Notes: generated by a model not told the origin, from the sequence alone. Positions 36,289 through 46,342 are shown, numbered from the stretch's first letter. The stretch: DNA of 64,000 nucleotides from Azospirillum endophyticum (GCF_016595245.1 NZ_JAENHM010000001.1:6357-70356), one strand, 5' to 3'. Made by a program: numbers and translations.

Positions 36289-37033
36289 CGGCGCGGCTCC
36301 CCAGATAGACCTCGCGCACGCGCGGGTCGGCGACGATCTCCTTGGCGGTGCCGCTGCACAGCAGCCGCCCCTGCGCCAGCACGACGATGGTTCTGGCGAA
36401 GCGGAAGACGAGGTCCATGTCGTGCTCGATCATCAATACCGCCAGATCCTCGGGCAGCCGGTCGATGGCGTCGAGGATGCGCTGGCTTTCCGAATGGGGC
36501 ACGCCGGCCGCCGGCTCGTCCAAAATCAGCACCTTCGGCTTCATCGCCAGCGCCAGCGCGATCTCCAGCAGCCGCTGCTGCCCGTAGGCCAGCGACCCGA
36601 CCGCCGTGTGCGCCGCCTGGGTCAGCCCCATGGTGTCGAGCAGCCCCGCCACCTCGTCGGCCAGCCCGGCCACCTTGCCGACGCTGGCGAACAGGCGGAA
36701 GGTGCGGCGGTCGCGTTGCAGGACGGCCAGCTCCAGATGCTCGCGCACCGTCATCGACTTGAACAGCCGCGCGACCTGGAAGCTGCGGATCAACCCCAGC
36801 CGCACCCGCTCCGCCGCCGGCAGTCTGGTGATGTCGCGGCCGGCCAGCCGGATGGTGCCGGCGCTGGGCGGGATCACCCCGGTGACGAGGTTGACGAAGG
36901 TCGTCTTCCCCGCGCCGTTCGGCCCGATCAGGGCACAGCGGTCGCCGGCATTCAGCGTCATGGAGATGTCGGCCGACACCTGGAGGCCGCCGAAATTCTT
37001 GGCCAACCCCTCGACTTCCAGAAGCTTCGTCAT
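36278..37033 (-). CDS. livG: Branched-chain amino acid-type ABC ATPase LivG
   Basis: 251 residues: Walker A IGPNGAGKTTFVNLV, signature LAYGQQRLLEIALAL, Walker B VLILDEPAAGV, H-loop MIEHDMDLVF. The LAYGQQR signature is typical for LivG. Its start overlaps the livM stop by 4 bp. Confidence 0.94.
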   Translation of the reverse strand: MTKLLEVEGLAKNFGGLQVSADISMTLNAGDRCALIGPNGAGKTTFVNLVTGVIPPSAGTIRLAGRDITRLPAAERVRLGLIRSFQVARLFKSMTVREHLELAVLQRDRRTFRLFASVGKVAGLADEVAGLLDTMGLTQAAHTAVGSLAYGQQRLLEIALALAMKPKVLILDEPAAGVPHSESQRILDAIDRLPEDLAVLMIEHDMDLVFRFARTIVVLAQGRLLCSGTAKEIVADPRVREVYLGSRADAR

Positions 37034-38055
37034 GCCCGGTCCTCCTTCCTCCGAAGCAGCCCGCCCAGCCGCTCCAAACCCGACGCGATGCCGCCGGGCA
37101 GGAACAGGACGATGCCGATCAGGAACAGGCCGATGAAGCCCATCCAGTGGAAGGGGTCGCTGGCGGCCAGGATGTGGTGGATGCCCATGAAGGCCGCCGT
37201 GCCGATCACCGCGCCATAGAGCCGCCCGGTGCCGCCCAGCACCAGCATCACCAGCGCCTCCGCCGACCAGGGGAAGCCGGCGCTGTCCAGCCCAACGATG
37301 CCGCTGGTCACCGCGGTCAGCGCTCCCGCCACCCCAGCGAACACTCCGGCGACGGCATAGAGCGCCACCAGATAGGATTTCGGCGAGCCGCCGATGGCGG
37401 AGATCCGCAGGGGATCCTCCCTAACCCCGCGGCAGGCCAGCCCGAAGGGCGAGCGCATGATCCGCCGCGCCACCAGCAGCCCGGCCACCAGCACCGCCAG
37501 CGCGAACAGGTAGGAGGTGCGGCCGAACATGTCGAAGCGGAACAGCCCCAGCACCGGCGCCGGGTCGATGCCCGACAGCCCGTCGCTGCCGCCGGTCCAG
37601 TCGCGCGCCTTGTTGGCGACCTCCTGCACGATCTGCCCGACGGCGATGGTCAGCATCAGCAGGGTCAGCCCGCGGGCGTGCAGGATCAGCGCGCCGGTCG
37701 CCAGCGCGATTCCCCCGCCGGCAATCCCGCCGGCCGCCAGCATGGCGAAGGGATCGTTGATCCAGTTGACCGCGACGATGCCGGCGGCATAGGCGCCGGT
37801 GCCGAACATCGCCGCCTGCCCCAGCGTGGCGATCCCGCCATAGCCGAGCACGAGGTCGAGCGACAGCACGAACAGCGCCGAGGCGGCGATGCGGGTCAGC
37901 AGAGCCAGATCGTCCGGCAGCAGCCAGTAGGCGGCCAGCCCGACCGCCGCGACCAGCGGGATGCCGATCCAGCCGAGATCGCGGCGGGCCGCCGGCGGGG
38001 TGTGCCGGCTCACCGGATCGCTCATCGGGTCGGGGCGCTCGGCGACGCTCGTCAT
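37030..38055 (-). CDS. livM: Branched-chain amino acid-type ABC permease LivM
   Basis: 341 residues with 8-10 membrane helices; LGYGGIATLGQAAMFGTGAY and the coupling loop FGLACRGVREDPLRISAIG are LivM signatures. The N-terminal 30 residues are polar and probably cytoplasmic. The stop and start overlap neighbours by 4 bp on both sides, giving tight translational coupling with livH and livG. Confidence 0.94.
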   Translation of the reverse strand: MTSVAERPDPMSDPVSRHTPPAARRDLGWIGIPLVAAVGLAAYWLLPDDLALLTRIAASALFVLSLDLVLGYGGIATLGQAAMFGTGAYAAGIVAVNWINDPFAMLAAGGIAGGGIALATGALILHARGLTLLMLTIAVGQIVQEVANKARDWTGGSDGLSGIDPAPVLGLFRFDMFGRTSYLFALAVLVAGLLVARRIMRSPFGLACRGVREDPLRISAIGGSPKSYLVALYAVAGVFAGVAGALTAVTSGIVGLDSAGFPWSAEALVMLVLGGTGRLYGAVIGTAAFMGIHHILAASDPFHWMGFIGLFLIGIVLFLPGGIASGLERLGGLLRRKEDRA

Positions 38056-38921
38056 GCCGCCCTCCCTTTGAAGAAGCCGTGGGGCCAGCGGAACAGGATC
38101 AGGATCAGCGCGGCATAGAAGAAGAACTCGCCGAAATTCGGGATCAGGTATTTGCCGGCGGTGTCGACGATGCCAAGCGCCAGCGCCGCCGCCGCCGATC
38201 CGAAGATGCTGCCGGCCCCGCCGACCGCCACCACCGCCAGGAACAGCACGATGTAGCGGATGGCGTAGTAGGGCTCCAGCGGAAGAAGCTCCGCCCCCAG
38301 CACGCCGCCCAGCGCCGCCAGCCCGGTGCCGAGCGCGAAGGTCGCCAGATAGAGCCGTTCGGTCCGGATGCCCAGCGCCGCCGCCATGGCGGGATCATCG
38401 ACCGCCGCGCGCAGCCGGATGCCGAAATCGGTGCGCTCCAGCAGCCACCACAGCCCCAGCAGGGTCGCCGCCCCGGCGGCGATCACGAAGGCGCGGTGGG
38501 TCGGGATCGCCTTCGGCCCCAGCTCCACCGTGCCGGTCAGCATCTCGGGCAGCGGAATGCGCTTCAGCGTCGGGCCGAACAGATAGTTGATGCCGGCGAC
38601 GATGACGAAGGTCAGGCCGATGGTCAGCAGCACCTGCGCCAGCTCGTTGGCCGAGCCGTAGATGCGCCGGTACAGCAGCCGTTCCAGCGGCAGGGTCGCC
38701 AGCACCGTCAGCGCCACCGCCACGACCAGCGCCAGCCCATAGGACAGCCCGGCTGTCTGCGCGGCATAGGAGGCGACATAGCCGCCGACCATGGCGAAGG
38801 CGCCATGCGCCAGATTGACCACCCGCATCAGCCCCAGCGTCACCGACAGCCCGACGGAGATGATGAAGAGGATCATGCCGTAGGCGACCCCGTCGACGGC
38901 GATCCCGAACATGGTTTCCAT
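38052..38921 (-). CDS. livH: Branched-chain amino acid-type ABC permease LivH
   Basis: 289 residues, about eight membrane helices; VAYGMILFIISVGLSVTLGL and MRVVNLAHGAFAMVGGYVA are the classic N-terminal LivH motifs, and DDPAMAAALGIRTERLYLAT is the coupling loop. A dispersed repeat separates it from the upstream binding-protein gene. Confidence 0.94.
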   Translation of the reverse strand: METMFGIAVDGVAYGMILFIISVGLSVTLGLMRVVNLAHGAFAMVGGYVASYAAQTAGLSYGLALVVAVALTVLATLPLERLLYRRIYGSANELAQVLLTIGLTFVIVAGINYLFGPTLKRIPLPEMLTGTVELGPKAIPTHRAFVIAAGAATLLGLWWLLERTDFGIRLRAAVDDPAMAAALGIRTERLYLATFALGTGLAALGGVLGAELLPLEPYYAIRYIVLFLAVVAVGGAGSIFGSAAAALALGIVDTAGKYLIPNFGEFFFYAALILILFRWPHGFFKGRAA

Positions 38922-38939
38922 GATGCCTCTCCGTCAGCC

Positions 38940-39066
38940 CAATCTCCCTCTCCCCCCCGGGGAGAGGGTCGGGGTGAGGGGGAAGCACCGCGTGCCTTGC
39001 CCGAAAATCCTGCCGCGCATCCCCCTCACCCCAACCCTCTCCCCAGGGGGGAGAGGGGACTCTCTA
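38940..39066. repeat. Dispersed GC-rich inverted-repeat element (copy 6)
   Basis: CCCTCTCCCCCCCGGGGAGAG...GGGTGAGGGGGAAGC at the left and ATCCCCCTCACCCCAACCCT...CCAGGGGGGAGAGGGG at the right. Located between the binding-protein gene and livH, the same position as copy 3 in the aap operon. Confidence 0.8.
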
Positions 39067-39092
39067 TTGGTTGGGAGAGGGAAACTCCCCCC

Positions 39093-40280
39093 TCACTTCG
39101 CCACCTTGTACCCATAGTCCGGCTGCTTCGGAAACGCCTCCTTCTCGACATTCTCCAATTTGCCGTCGACCTTTTCGACCGTGCGCAGATAGATAGTCTG
39201 GGTGACGTGGCGGCTGTCGGGATCGATGGTCAGCGGCCCCCGCGGGCTTTCCCAGCTCATGCCCTTCACCGACTCCACCGCCTTGGCGCCGTCGATCTTG
39301 CCGCCGCCGCCGTTCTTGATCATCTGATAGATGACGTGCACGCCGTCATAGGCGCCGACCGAGCTGAATGTGACGGTGTCGGTCGAGCCGAACATCTCCT
39401 TGTGCTTGGCGACGAAGGCCTTGTTCATCGCCGAATCGTGGGCGCGGCTGTAGTTGAAGCTGGTGGTGACGCCCAGCGCCGCATCGCCCAGCGCCGGCAG
39501 GTCCGGTTCCTGGGTCAGGTCGCCGGGGCCGAAGAATTTGATGCCGGCCGCCTTCAGGCCGGTGTCGCTGAAGGCCTTGGTGAAGGCCAGGGTCGTCGGG
39601 CCGGCCGGCAGGAAGGCGTAGACCGCTTCCGCGCCCGAATCCTTGATGCGCTGCATGAAGGGGGCGAAGTCGGTCGACTTCAGCGGCATGCGGATGCTGT
39701 CCACCACCGTGCCGCCATGCTTCTCGAAGGTGGTCTTGAAGGCGGCTTCGCCATCGAGGCCGGGACCATAGTCGCTGACCGCCGACACCGCCTTCTTGAT
39801 GCCCTGCTTGGCCATGTATTCGGCCAGCGGCACGGTGTTCTGCCACAGCGTGAAGGAGGTGCGGACATAGCGCGGCGACTTCTCCGTGATGGCGGAGGTC
39901 GCGGCGTTGAAGATCACGCAGGGAATGTTCGCCTCGTCGATCAGCGGGGCGACGGCCAGCGCGTCGGGGGTGAAGAAATAGCCGGCGAGGAAGGAGACCT
40001 TCTCCTTGACGATCAGCTCCTGCGACAGCGCCTTGCTTTGTGCCGGATTCGCCTGATCGAGATCCTTGTAGACGAACTCCACCGTGTCGTTGCCGACGGT
40101 CTTGCCATGCTGGGCCTGATAGACCTCGATCGCCTCCCGGAAGGTCTTGCCGGCGACGCCGAACGGCCCGGAGAAGGGCGCCACGACGCCGACCTTGATG
40201 GTGGCGGCTCCGGCCGGACCGGCCGCCAGCGCCAGGCCGAACGCCGTGCCCAGCAGCGCGTTGCGCAGAGTCCTCGTCAT
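39093..40280 (-). CDS. Liv-type ABC transporter substrate-binding protein
   Basis: 395-residue type-I periplasmic binding protein. The signal peptide (TAFGLALAAGPAGA) is followed by ATIKVGVVAPFSGPFGVAGK, the standard Leu/Ile/Val-binding fold opening. The ATG at 40280 has GGGAGGG upstream; the longer frame to 40349 is rejected. It is the first gene of the leftward transporter cluster and starts in the divergent region shared with the pca operon. An aromatic acid or beta-ketoadipate-like ligand is inferred from that context; it is not visible in the sequence itself. Confidence 0.9.
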   Translation of the reverse strand: MTRTLRNALLGTAFGLALAAGPAGAATIKVGVVAPFSGPFGVAGKTFREAIEVYQAQHGKTVGNDTVEFVYKDLDQANPAQSKALSQELIVKEKVSFLAGYFFTPDALAVAPLIDEANIPCVIFNAATSAITEKSPRYVRTSFTLWQNTVPLAEYMAKQGIKKAVSAVSDYGPGLDGEAAFKTTFEKHGGTVVDSIRMPLKSTDFAPFMQRIKDSGAEAVYAFLPAGPTTLAFTKAFSDTGLKAAGIKFFGPGDLTQEPDLPALGDAALGVTTSFNYSRAHDSAMNKAFVAKHKEMFGSTDTVTFSSVGAYDGVHVIYQMIKNGGGGKIDGAKAVESVKGMSWESPRGPLTIDPDSRHVTQTIYLRTVEKVDGKLENVEKEAFPKQPDYGYKVAK

Positions 40281-40396
40281 CGTCCCTCCCACATGTGACC
40301 ATTGTCCGGTACCGGAAACCTTCGTCCCGGTCGGCGACTGTTTCGCCAACCGTACTGAGGGATGCCCGAACCGTCAAGTTCGATACTTGGCTTAAA

Positions 40397-40411
40397 GTTC
40401 TATAATCGCAC
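40397..40411 (+). promoter_or_regulatory. PcaR-like operator box 1
   Basis: GTTCTATAATCGCAC differs at one base from the 15-bp Pseudomonas PcaR (IclR family) recognition sequence as I remember it (GTTCGATAATCGCAC). It is extended by GAAC, giving GTTC...GAAC ends. It lies 117 bp upstream of the binding-protein start and about 210 bp upstream of the CoA-transferase start. Confidence 0.55.
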
Positions 40412-40506
40412 GAACTTACAGTCTCGGTTATCCAATTGAAATATTGGGATTTCCAGCTTTCATTCCAGCCGTACTATCGGAAATTCCCAATGCTGCGCCG
40501 CAATAT

Positions 40507-40521
40507 GGGCGATAATCGTAC
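40507..40521 (+). promoter_or_regulatory. PcaR-like operator box 2
   Basis: GGGCGATAATCGTAC matches 12 of 15 bases of the same remembered PcaR sequence, in the same orientation as box 1 and 110 bp from it. It lies 100 bp upstream of the CoA-transferase start, a plausible promoter-proximal position. Confidence 0.45.
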
Positions 40522-40620
40522 ATTATGTATGTTTTTCGCCCTTGACAGCCGCCGAACACCGTCGCCACTCTGGGCTTAAAGACGAATACTCGTGCGGTTT
40601 CCGCACATTCGGGAGGTCAT

Positions 40621-41481
40621 ATGGCTAACATCACGCCCCTGCGCGAGGCGGTGGCGAGCCTCGTGCACGACGGCGACACCGTCGCCCTGGAAGGGTTCAC
40701 CCACCTGATTCCCCATGCCGCCGGCCACGAGATCGTCCGGCAGGGCCGGCGCGACCTGACGCTGGTGCGCATGACGCCGGACCTGATCTACGACCAGCTG
40801 ATCGGCATGGGCTGTGCGGCGAAGCTGATCTTCTCCTGGGGCGGCAATCCCGGCGTCGGCTCGCTCCACCGCTTCCGCGACGCGGTCGAACAGGGCTGGC
40901 CGCAGCGGCTCGCCATCGAAGAGCACAGCCATGCCGGCATGGCGAACGCCTATGTCGCCGGCGCCTCCAACCTGCCCTTCGCCCTGCTGCGCGGCTACAC
41001 CGGCTCCGACCTGCCGAAGGTCAATCCCAACATCCGCTTCGTCGAATGCCCCTTCACCGGGGAGAAGCTGGCGGCCATCCCGTCGGTCCGCCCCGACGTG
41101 ACGGTGATCCACGCCCAGAAGGCCGACCGCCGCGGCAACGTCCTGATCTGGGGCATCCTCGGCGTCCAGAAGGAGGCGGTGCTGGCCGCCAAGCGCTCCA
41201 TCGTCACGGTGGAGGAGATCGTCGACGACCTGGAGGCGCCGCCCAACGCCTGCGTGCTGCCGAGCTGGGCGCTCTCCGCCGTCTGTCCCGTCCCCGGCGG
41301 CGCCTATCCGTCCTACGCTCAGGGCTATTCGGAACGCGACAACCGTTTCTACAAGGCCTGGGACCCCATCGCCCGCTCGCGCGAAACCTTCCAGGCCTGG
41401 ATGCAGCGCCATGTGCTGGACACCGACGATTTCGCCGGCTTCCGCCGCGTGCTGGCCGAAAGCATGAAGGAGACCGCGTGA
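40621..41481 (+). CDS. pcaI: 3-oxoadipate CoA-transferase subunit A (CatI/PcaI-like)
   Basis: Transfers CoA from succinyl-CoA to beta-ketoadipate with subunit B. 286 residues, longer than classical PcaI (about 230) and closer to the CatI / glutaconate-CoA-transferase type. Visible features are VHDGDTVALEGFTHLIPHAA near the N-terminus and a Gly-rich SWGGNPGVGS segment. First gene of the operon, with GGGAGG before the ATG. Its stop overlaps the subunit B start (TGATG). Confidence 0.85.
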   Translation: MANITPLREAVASLVHDGDTVALEGFTHLIPHAAGHEIVRQGRRDLTLVRMTPDLIYDQLIGMGCAAKLIFSWGGNPGVGSLHRFRDAVEQGWPQRLAIEEHSHAGMANAYVAGASNLPFALLRGYTGSDLPKVNPNIRFVECPFTGEKLAAIPSVRPDVTVIHAQKADRRGNVLIWGILGVQKEAVLAAKRSIVTVEEIVDDLEAPPNACVLPSWALSAVCPVPGGAYPSYAQGYSERDNRFYKAWDPIARSRETFQAWMQRHVLDTDDFAGFRRVLAESMKETA

Positions 41482-42293
41482 TGCCGGCCGAAGCCAACGC
41501 CGAAACTCTCGATTTCACCGCGACCGAGATCATGACGGTGGCGGCTAGCCGCCTGCTGAAAGACGGCACCGTCTGCTTCGTCGGCATCGGCCTGCCGTCG
41601 ACCGCCGCCAACCTCGCCCGGCTGACCCATGCGCCGGACGTGGTGCTGATCTATGAATCCGGTCCGATCGGCGCCAAGCCGACGGTGCTGCCGCTGTCGA
41701 TCGGCGACGGCGACCTCGCGCTGACCGCCGACACCGTGGTCGGCACGCCGGAGATCTTCCGCTACTGGCTGCAGGGCGGGCGGATCGATGTCGGCTTCCT
41801 CGGCGCTGCCCAGGTCGACCGCTTCGCCAACATCAACACCACCGTCATCGGCCCCTACGACACGCCCAAGGTGCGGCTGCCCGGTGCCGGCGGGGCGCCG
41901 GAGATCGCCTCCCAGGCCAAGGAGGTCTTCATCGTCCTGAAGCAGAGCCCGAAGGCCTTCGTCGCCAAGCTGCCCTTCGTCACCTCGGCGGGCTATCTCG
42001 ACGGCGGCGACGCGCGGGCCAGGGCCGGCATCCCCGGCGCCGGGCCGACCGCGGTCATCACCGATCTCGGCATCCTCACCCCCGACCCGGTGACCAAGGA
42101 ACTGACCCTGACCAGCATCCATCCCGGCGTGACGGTGGAGCAGGTGAAGGCGGCCACCGGCTGGGAGCTGAAGATCGCGCCCGACCTGAAGACGACCGAG
42201 ATCCCGGACGCCGGCGCGCTGGCCGCGCTGCGCGACCTCCAGGCCCGCACCGCCGCCGCCCACGGCCAAGCCGGTGGCGGCGGGGAAGGATGA
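41481..42293 (+). CDS. pcaJ: 3-oxoadipate CoA-transferase subunit B (CatJ/PcaJ-like)
   Basis: 270 residues. The catalytic-glutamate motif of class I CoA-transferases is visible as [11 protein letters not shown], followed by [19 protein letters not shown]. The ATG at 41481 overlaps the subunit A stop; upstream in-frame sequence is a shadow of subunit A. It ends 4 bp before pcaF. Confidence 0.86.
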   Translation: MPAEANAETLDFTATEIMTVAASRLLKDGTVCFVGIGLPSTAANLARLTHAPDVVLIYESGPIGAKPTVLPLSIGDGDLALTADTVVGTPEIFRYWLQGGRIDVGFLGAAQVDRFANINTTVIGPYDTPKVRLPGAGGAPEIASQAKEVFIVLKQSPKAFVAKLPFVTSAGYLDGGDARARAGIPGAGPTAVITDLGILTPDPVTKELTLTSIHPGVTVEQVKAATGWELKIAPDLKTTEIPDAGALAALRDLQARTAAAHGQAGGGGEG

Positions 42294-42297
42294 CATC

Positions 42298-43497
<1,200 letters not shown>

Positions 43498-43507
43498 CCG
43501 TCAACGT

Positions 43508-43619
43508 TAGACCCCCACCTATCCTCCCCCACTGGGTGGGGGAGGGACTGCCGCCGCCCTCCCAGACAAGCGCTTGTCCCCTCCCCCGCGAGAGCGGGGG
43601 AGGGTTAGGGTGGGGGCAC
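43508..43619. repeat. Dispersed GC-rich inverted-repeat element (copy 7)
   Basis: CCCCCACCTATCCTCCCCCA...GGTGGGGGAGGGACTGCCG at the left and CCCCTCCCCCGCGAGAGCGG...GGTTAGGGTGGGGGC at the right; closest to copy 1 in sequence (both share ACTGCCG...CAAGC inner bases). It lies between pcaF and pcaD. Confidence 0.8.
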
Positions 43620-43663
43620 CGTCAGCCGATACCTGACCAGAACAACAACCACAGGCGGGCCCC

Positions 43664-44461
43664 ATGCCCTTCATCGAAGCCGCCGGCATCACCCAGCATT
43701 ACGACCTGACCGGCCCGGCCGACGCGCCGGTGCTGCTGTTCGCCAACTCGATCGGCACCAGCTTCCACATCTGGGACGCCGTGGTGCCCCACCTGTCGCA
43801 GCGCTACCGCATCCTGCGCTACGACATGCGCGGCCACGGCCTGACCCAGGTGACGCCGGTGACGGAAGCGTCCGGCTACAGCATGGACCTGCTGGCCGAC
43901 GACGCCGCCGGCCTGCTCGACGCCCTCGGCATCGCGCGGGCCCATGTCTGCGGCCTGTCGATCGGCGGCATGATGGCCCAGCGCCTCGCCGTCAAGGCGC
44001 CGGCCCGCGTGCATGGCCTGATCCTGTGCGACACCGCCGGCGTCATCGGCCCGCAATCGATCTGGGCCGACCGCATCGCCGCCATCCGCGCCCGCGGCAT
44101 GACCGCGATTTCCGACGGGGTGATGGCCCGCTGGTTCACGCAAGGGTTCCGCGACGGCCGGCCCGACCAGATCCGCGGCTACACCGCCATGGTCGCCCGC
44201 ACCACCGAGGACGGCTATGTCGGCTGTTCCATGGCGATCCGCGACGCCGACCTGCGCGCCGCCAACGCCGCCATCGCCGCCCCCACCTTGGTGATCTGCG
44301 GCGCGGAGGACGTGGCGACCCCGCCCGGCGTCGCCCGCGAACTGGCCGCCGGCATCCCCGGCGCCCGCTTCGAACTGCTGCCCGGCGCCGCCCACATCCC
44401 CGGCGTCGAGAAGCCGGCGGAACTGGCCGCCCTGATCGATGGCTTCCTGGGGGATCTGTGA
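43664..44461 (+). CDS. pcaD: 3-oxoadipate enol-lactonase
   Basis: Alpha/beta hydrolase turning beta-ketoadipate enol-lactone into beta-ketoadipate. 265 residues; the nucleophile elbow is CGLSIGGMMAQ, the oxyanion region FANSIGTSFHIWD, and the catalytic His is in GAAHIPGVEKP. Its stop overlaps the pcaC start (TGATG at 44459-44463). Confidence 0.95.
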   Translation: MPFIEAAGITQHYDLTGPADAPVLLFANSIGTSFHIWDAVVPHLSQRYRILRYDMRGHGLTQVTPVTEASGYSMDLLADDAAGLLDALGIARAHVCGLSIGGMMAQRLAVKAPARVHGLILCDTAGVIGPQSIWADRIAAIRARGMTAISDGVMARWFTQGFRDGRPDQIRGYTAMVARTTEDGYVGCSMAIRDADLRAANAAIAAPTLVICGAEDVATPPGVARELAAGIPGARFELLPGAAHIPGVEKPAELAALIDGFLGDL

Positions 44462-44874
44462 TGGCCGACCGTGAAATAAAGGATAAGGACCTCTACGACC
44501 GCGGCATGGCGGTGCGCCGTTCGGTCCTGGGCGACGCCCATGTCGACCGCTCGCTGGAGCGCGCCACCGATTTCGACGCCGATTTCCAGGAATTCATCAC
44601 CAAGACCGCCTGGGGCCAGATCTGGACCCGGCCGGGGCTGGACATCCGGACACGCAGCATGCTGACCATCGCCATGCTGGCGGCGCTCGGCAAGGACGGC
44701 GAGTTGAAGCTGCACATCCGCGCCACCCGCAACACCGGCGTCACCCGCGCCGAGGTGAAGGAAATCCTGATGCAGGCCGCCGTCTATGCCGGCGTCCCGG
44801 CCGGAAACCACGCCATCGCGCTGGCCCGCGCCGTCTACGCCGAGATGGATGAAGAGGACGCGAAGAAGGGGTGA
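44461..44874 (+). CDS. pcaC: 4-carboxymuconolactone decarboxylase
   Basis: 137-residue AhpD-fold protein of the carboxymuconolactone decarboxylase family; visible are WGQIWTRPGLDIRTRSMLTI and HIRATRNTGVTRAEVKE. It is a stand-alone PcaC rather than the PcaL fusion with PcaD found in some actinobacteria. It sits between pcaD and pcaB with overlapping or near-overlapping ends. Confidence 0.95.
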   Translation: MADREIKDKDLYDRGMAVRRSVLGDAHVDRSLERATDFDADFQEFITKTAWGQIWTRPGLDIRTRSMLTIAMLAALGKDGELKLHIRATRNTGVTRAEVKEILMQAAVYAGVPAGNHAIALARAVYAEMDEEDAKKG

Positions 44875-44879
44875 AGCCC

Positions 44880-46277
44880 ATGACCGACCCTCGTTCCGAC
44901 AATCGCACCGCCACCCCTTGGGCCGACCCGCTGCTCGACCCGCTCTTCACCACCGACGCGGCGGCCGACGCTTTCTCCCCCGCGGCACGGCTACAGGGCA
45001 TGCTCGATTTCGAGGCGGCGCTGGCGCGGGCGGAGGCGGCGGTCGGCGTCATCCCCTCCCATGCCGTCGCCGCCATCGAGGCGGCCTGCAAGGCCGGGCT
45101 TTACCGCCTCGACGCGCTGGGGGCGGAAGCGGCGCTGGCCGGCAACACCGCCATCCCGATGGTCAAGCACCTGACCCGCAGGGTGAAGGCCGCCGACGAG
45201 GAATCCTCCCGCTACGTCCATTGGGGCGCCACCAGCCAGGACGCCATGGACAGCGGACTGATGCTGCAACTGCGCCGCTTCCTCGACGCCCTCGACGCCG
45301 ATCTGGCGGCCCTCGCCGACGGCCTGGCCGACCTCGCCGACCGCCACCGTGCCACGCCGATGGTCGCCCGCACCTGGCTTCAGCACGCCCTGCCCACCAC
45401 CTTCGGCCTGAAGGCCGCCGGCTGGCTCGACGCGCTGGGCCGCGACCGCCAGCGCATCGCCGCCGCCCGTGCCCGCCTCGCCCTGCAATTCGGCGGTGCC
45501 GCCGGCACGCTGGCCGCGCTCGGTGATGCCGGCCCGGCGGTGGCGGAGGCGCTGGCAGCGGAACTGGACCTCCCCTTGCCCGCCCTGCCCTGGCACGCCA
45601 GCCGCGACCGTGTCACCGAACCGGCTTCGGCGCTCGGCATCCTCGCCGGCACGCTGGGCACGCTCGGCCGCGACATCTCGCTGATGATGCAGATGGAAGT
45701 GGGCGAGGCGTTCGAACCGGCCGGCCCCGGCCGCGGCGGCTCCTCCACCATGCCGCACAAGCGCAACCCGGTGTCCTGCGCCGTCCTGCTCTCCGCCGCG
45801 ATCCGCGCCCCGGCGCTGGTCGGCGGGCTGCTGGCGGCGCAGGTGCAGGAGCATGAGCGCGGCCTTGGCGGCTGGCATGCCGAATGGCAAGCGCTGCCCG
45901 ACCTCTGCCGCCTCGCCGCCGGGGCCGCCCGCCATGCCCGCGAGACCGTCGCCGGCCTGACCGTCGACGCCGAGCGCATGCGGGCCAACCTGGACCTGAC
46001 CCGCGGCCTGATCCTGGCAGAGGCCGTCACCATGGCGCTCGGCGACCGCATGGGCCGCATGGCCGCCCATTCCCGCGTCGCCGAAGCCAGCCGCCGCGCC
46101 GCCGAAGCCGCCCGTCCGTTGCGCGACGTGCTGGCCGAGGATGCCGAGGTGATGCAGGCGCTGGGCGCCGACGGTCTCGACCGCCTGTTCAACCCGCTGC
46201 GCTACACCGGTTCCGCCGGCCATTTCATCGAGCGCGTTCTGACGGACCATAGAGGCGCAAAGCGTCAGCAGGACTGA
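44880..46277 (+). CDS. pcaB: 3-carboxy-cis,cis-muconate cycloisomerase
   Basis: Fumarase/aspartase superfamily enzyme, 465 residues, with the signature GGSSTMPHKRNPVSCAV and an earlier YVHWGATSQDAMDSG. The start at 44880 is favoured by AAGAAGGGG at 44862-44870; a GTG at 44871 overlaps the pcaC stop but has no spacing to that site. Carries out lactonisation after ring cleavage by PcaHG. Confidence 0.93.
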   Translation: MTDPRSDNRTATPWADPLLDPLFTTDAAADAFSPAARLQGMLDFEAALARAEAAVGVIPSHAVAAIEAACKAGLYRLDALGAEAALAGNTAIPMVKHLTRRVKAADEESSRYVHWGATSQDAMDSGLMLQLRRFLDALDADLAALADGLADLADRHRATPMVARTWLQHALPTTFGLKAAGWLDALGRDRQRIAAARARLALQFGGAAGTLAALGDAGPAVAEALAAELDLPLPALPWHASRDRVTEPASALGILAGTLGTLGRDISLMMQMEVGEAFEPAGPGRGGSSTMPHKRNPVSCAVLLSAAIRAPALVGGLLAAQVQEHERGLGGWHAEWQALPDLCRLAAGAARHARETVAGLTVDAERMRANLDLTRGLILAEAVTMALGDRMGRMAAHSRVAEASRRAAEAARPLRDVLAEDAEVMQALGADGLDRLFNPLRYTGSAGHFIERVLTDHRGAKRQQD

Positions 46278-46325
46278 AAGTCCGAAAAGTGAACCATCGC
46301 GGTCCAGTCTTCGCATTTCTGAAAA

Positions 46326-46342
46326 ATGGACCAGAGGTCCAT
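46326..46342. promoter_or_regulatory. Perfect 17-bp palindrome upstream of pcaH
   Basis: ATGGACC-AGA-GGTCCAT, centred 70 bp before the pcaH start in the only sizeable gap of the pcaDCBHG stretch (126 bp). Size and symmetry suit a dimeric regulator operator. It does not match the remembered PcaQ motif (ATAACC-N4-GGTTAA), so the binding protein is unknown. Confidence 0.5.

Larger units (their letters stand above)
40281..40620. promoter_or_regulatory. Divergent control region between liv-type transporter and pca operon
   Basis: 340 bp without a gene, AT-richer than its surroundings. It holds two PcaR-like boxes (listed separately), a TACAT-T-ATGTA palindrome (about 40519-40529) and a GTGCGG-TTT-CCGCAC hairpin (40592-40606) just before the ribosome-binding site GGGAGG of the CoA-transferase gene. 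TTGACA occurs at 40542-40547 but no convincing -10 follows at normal spacing. Confidence 0.6.
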
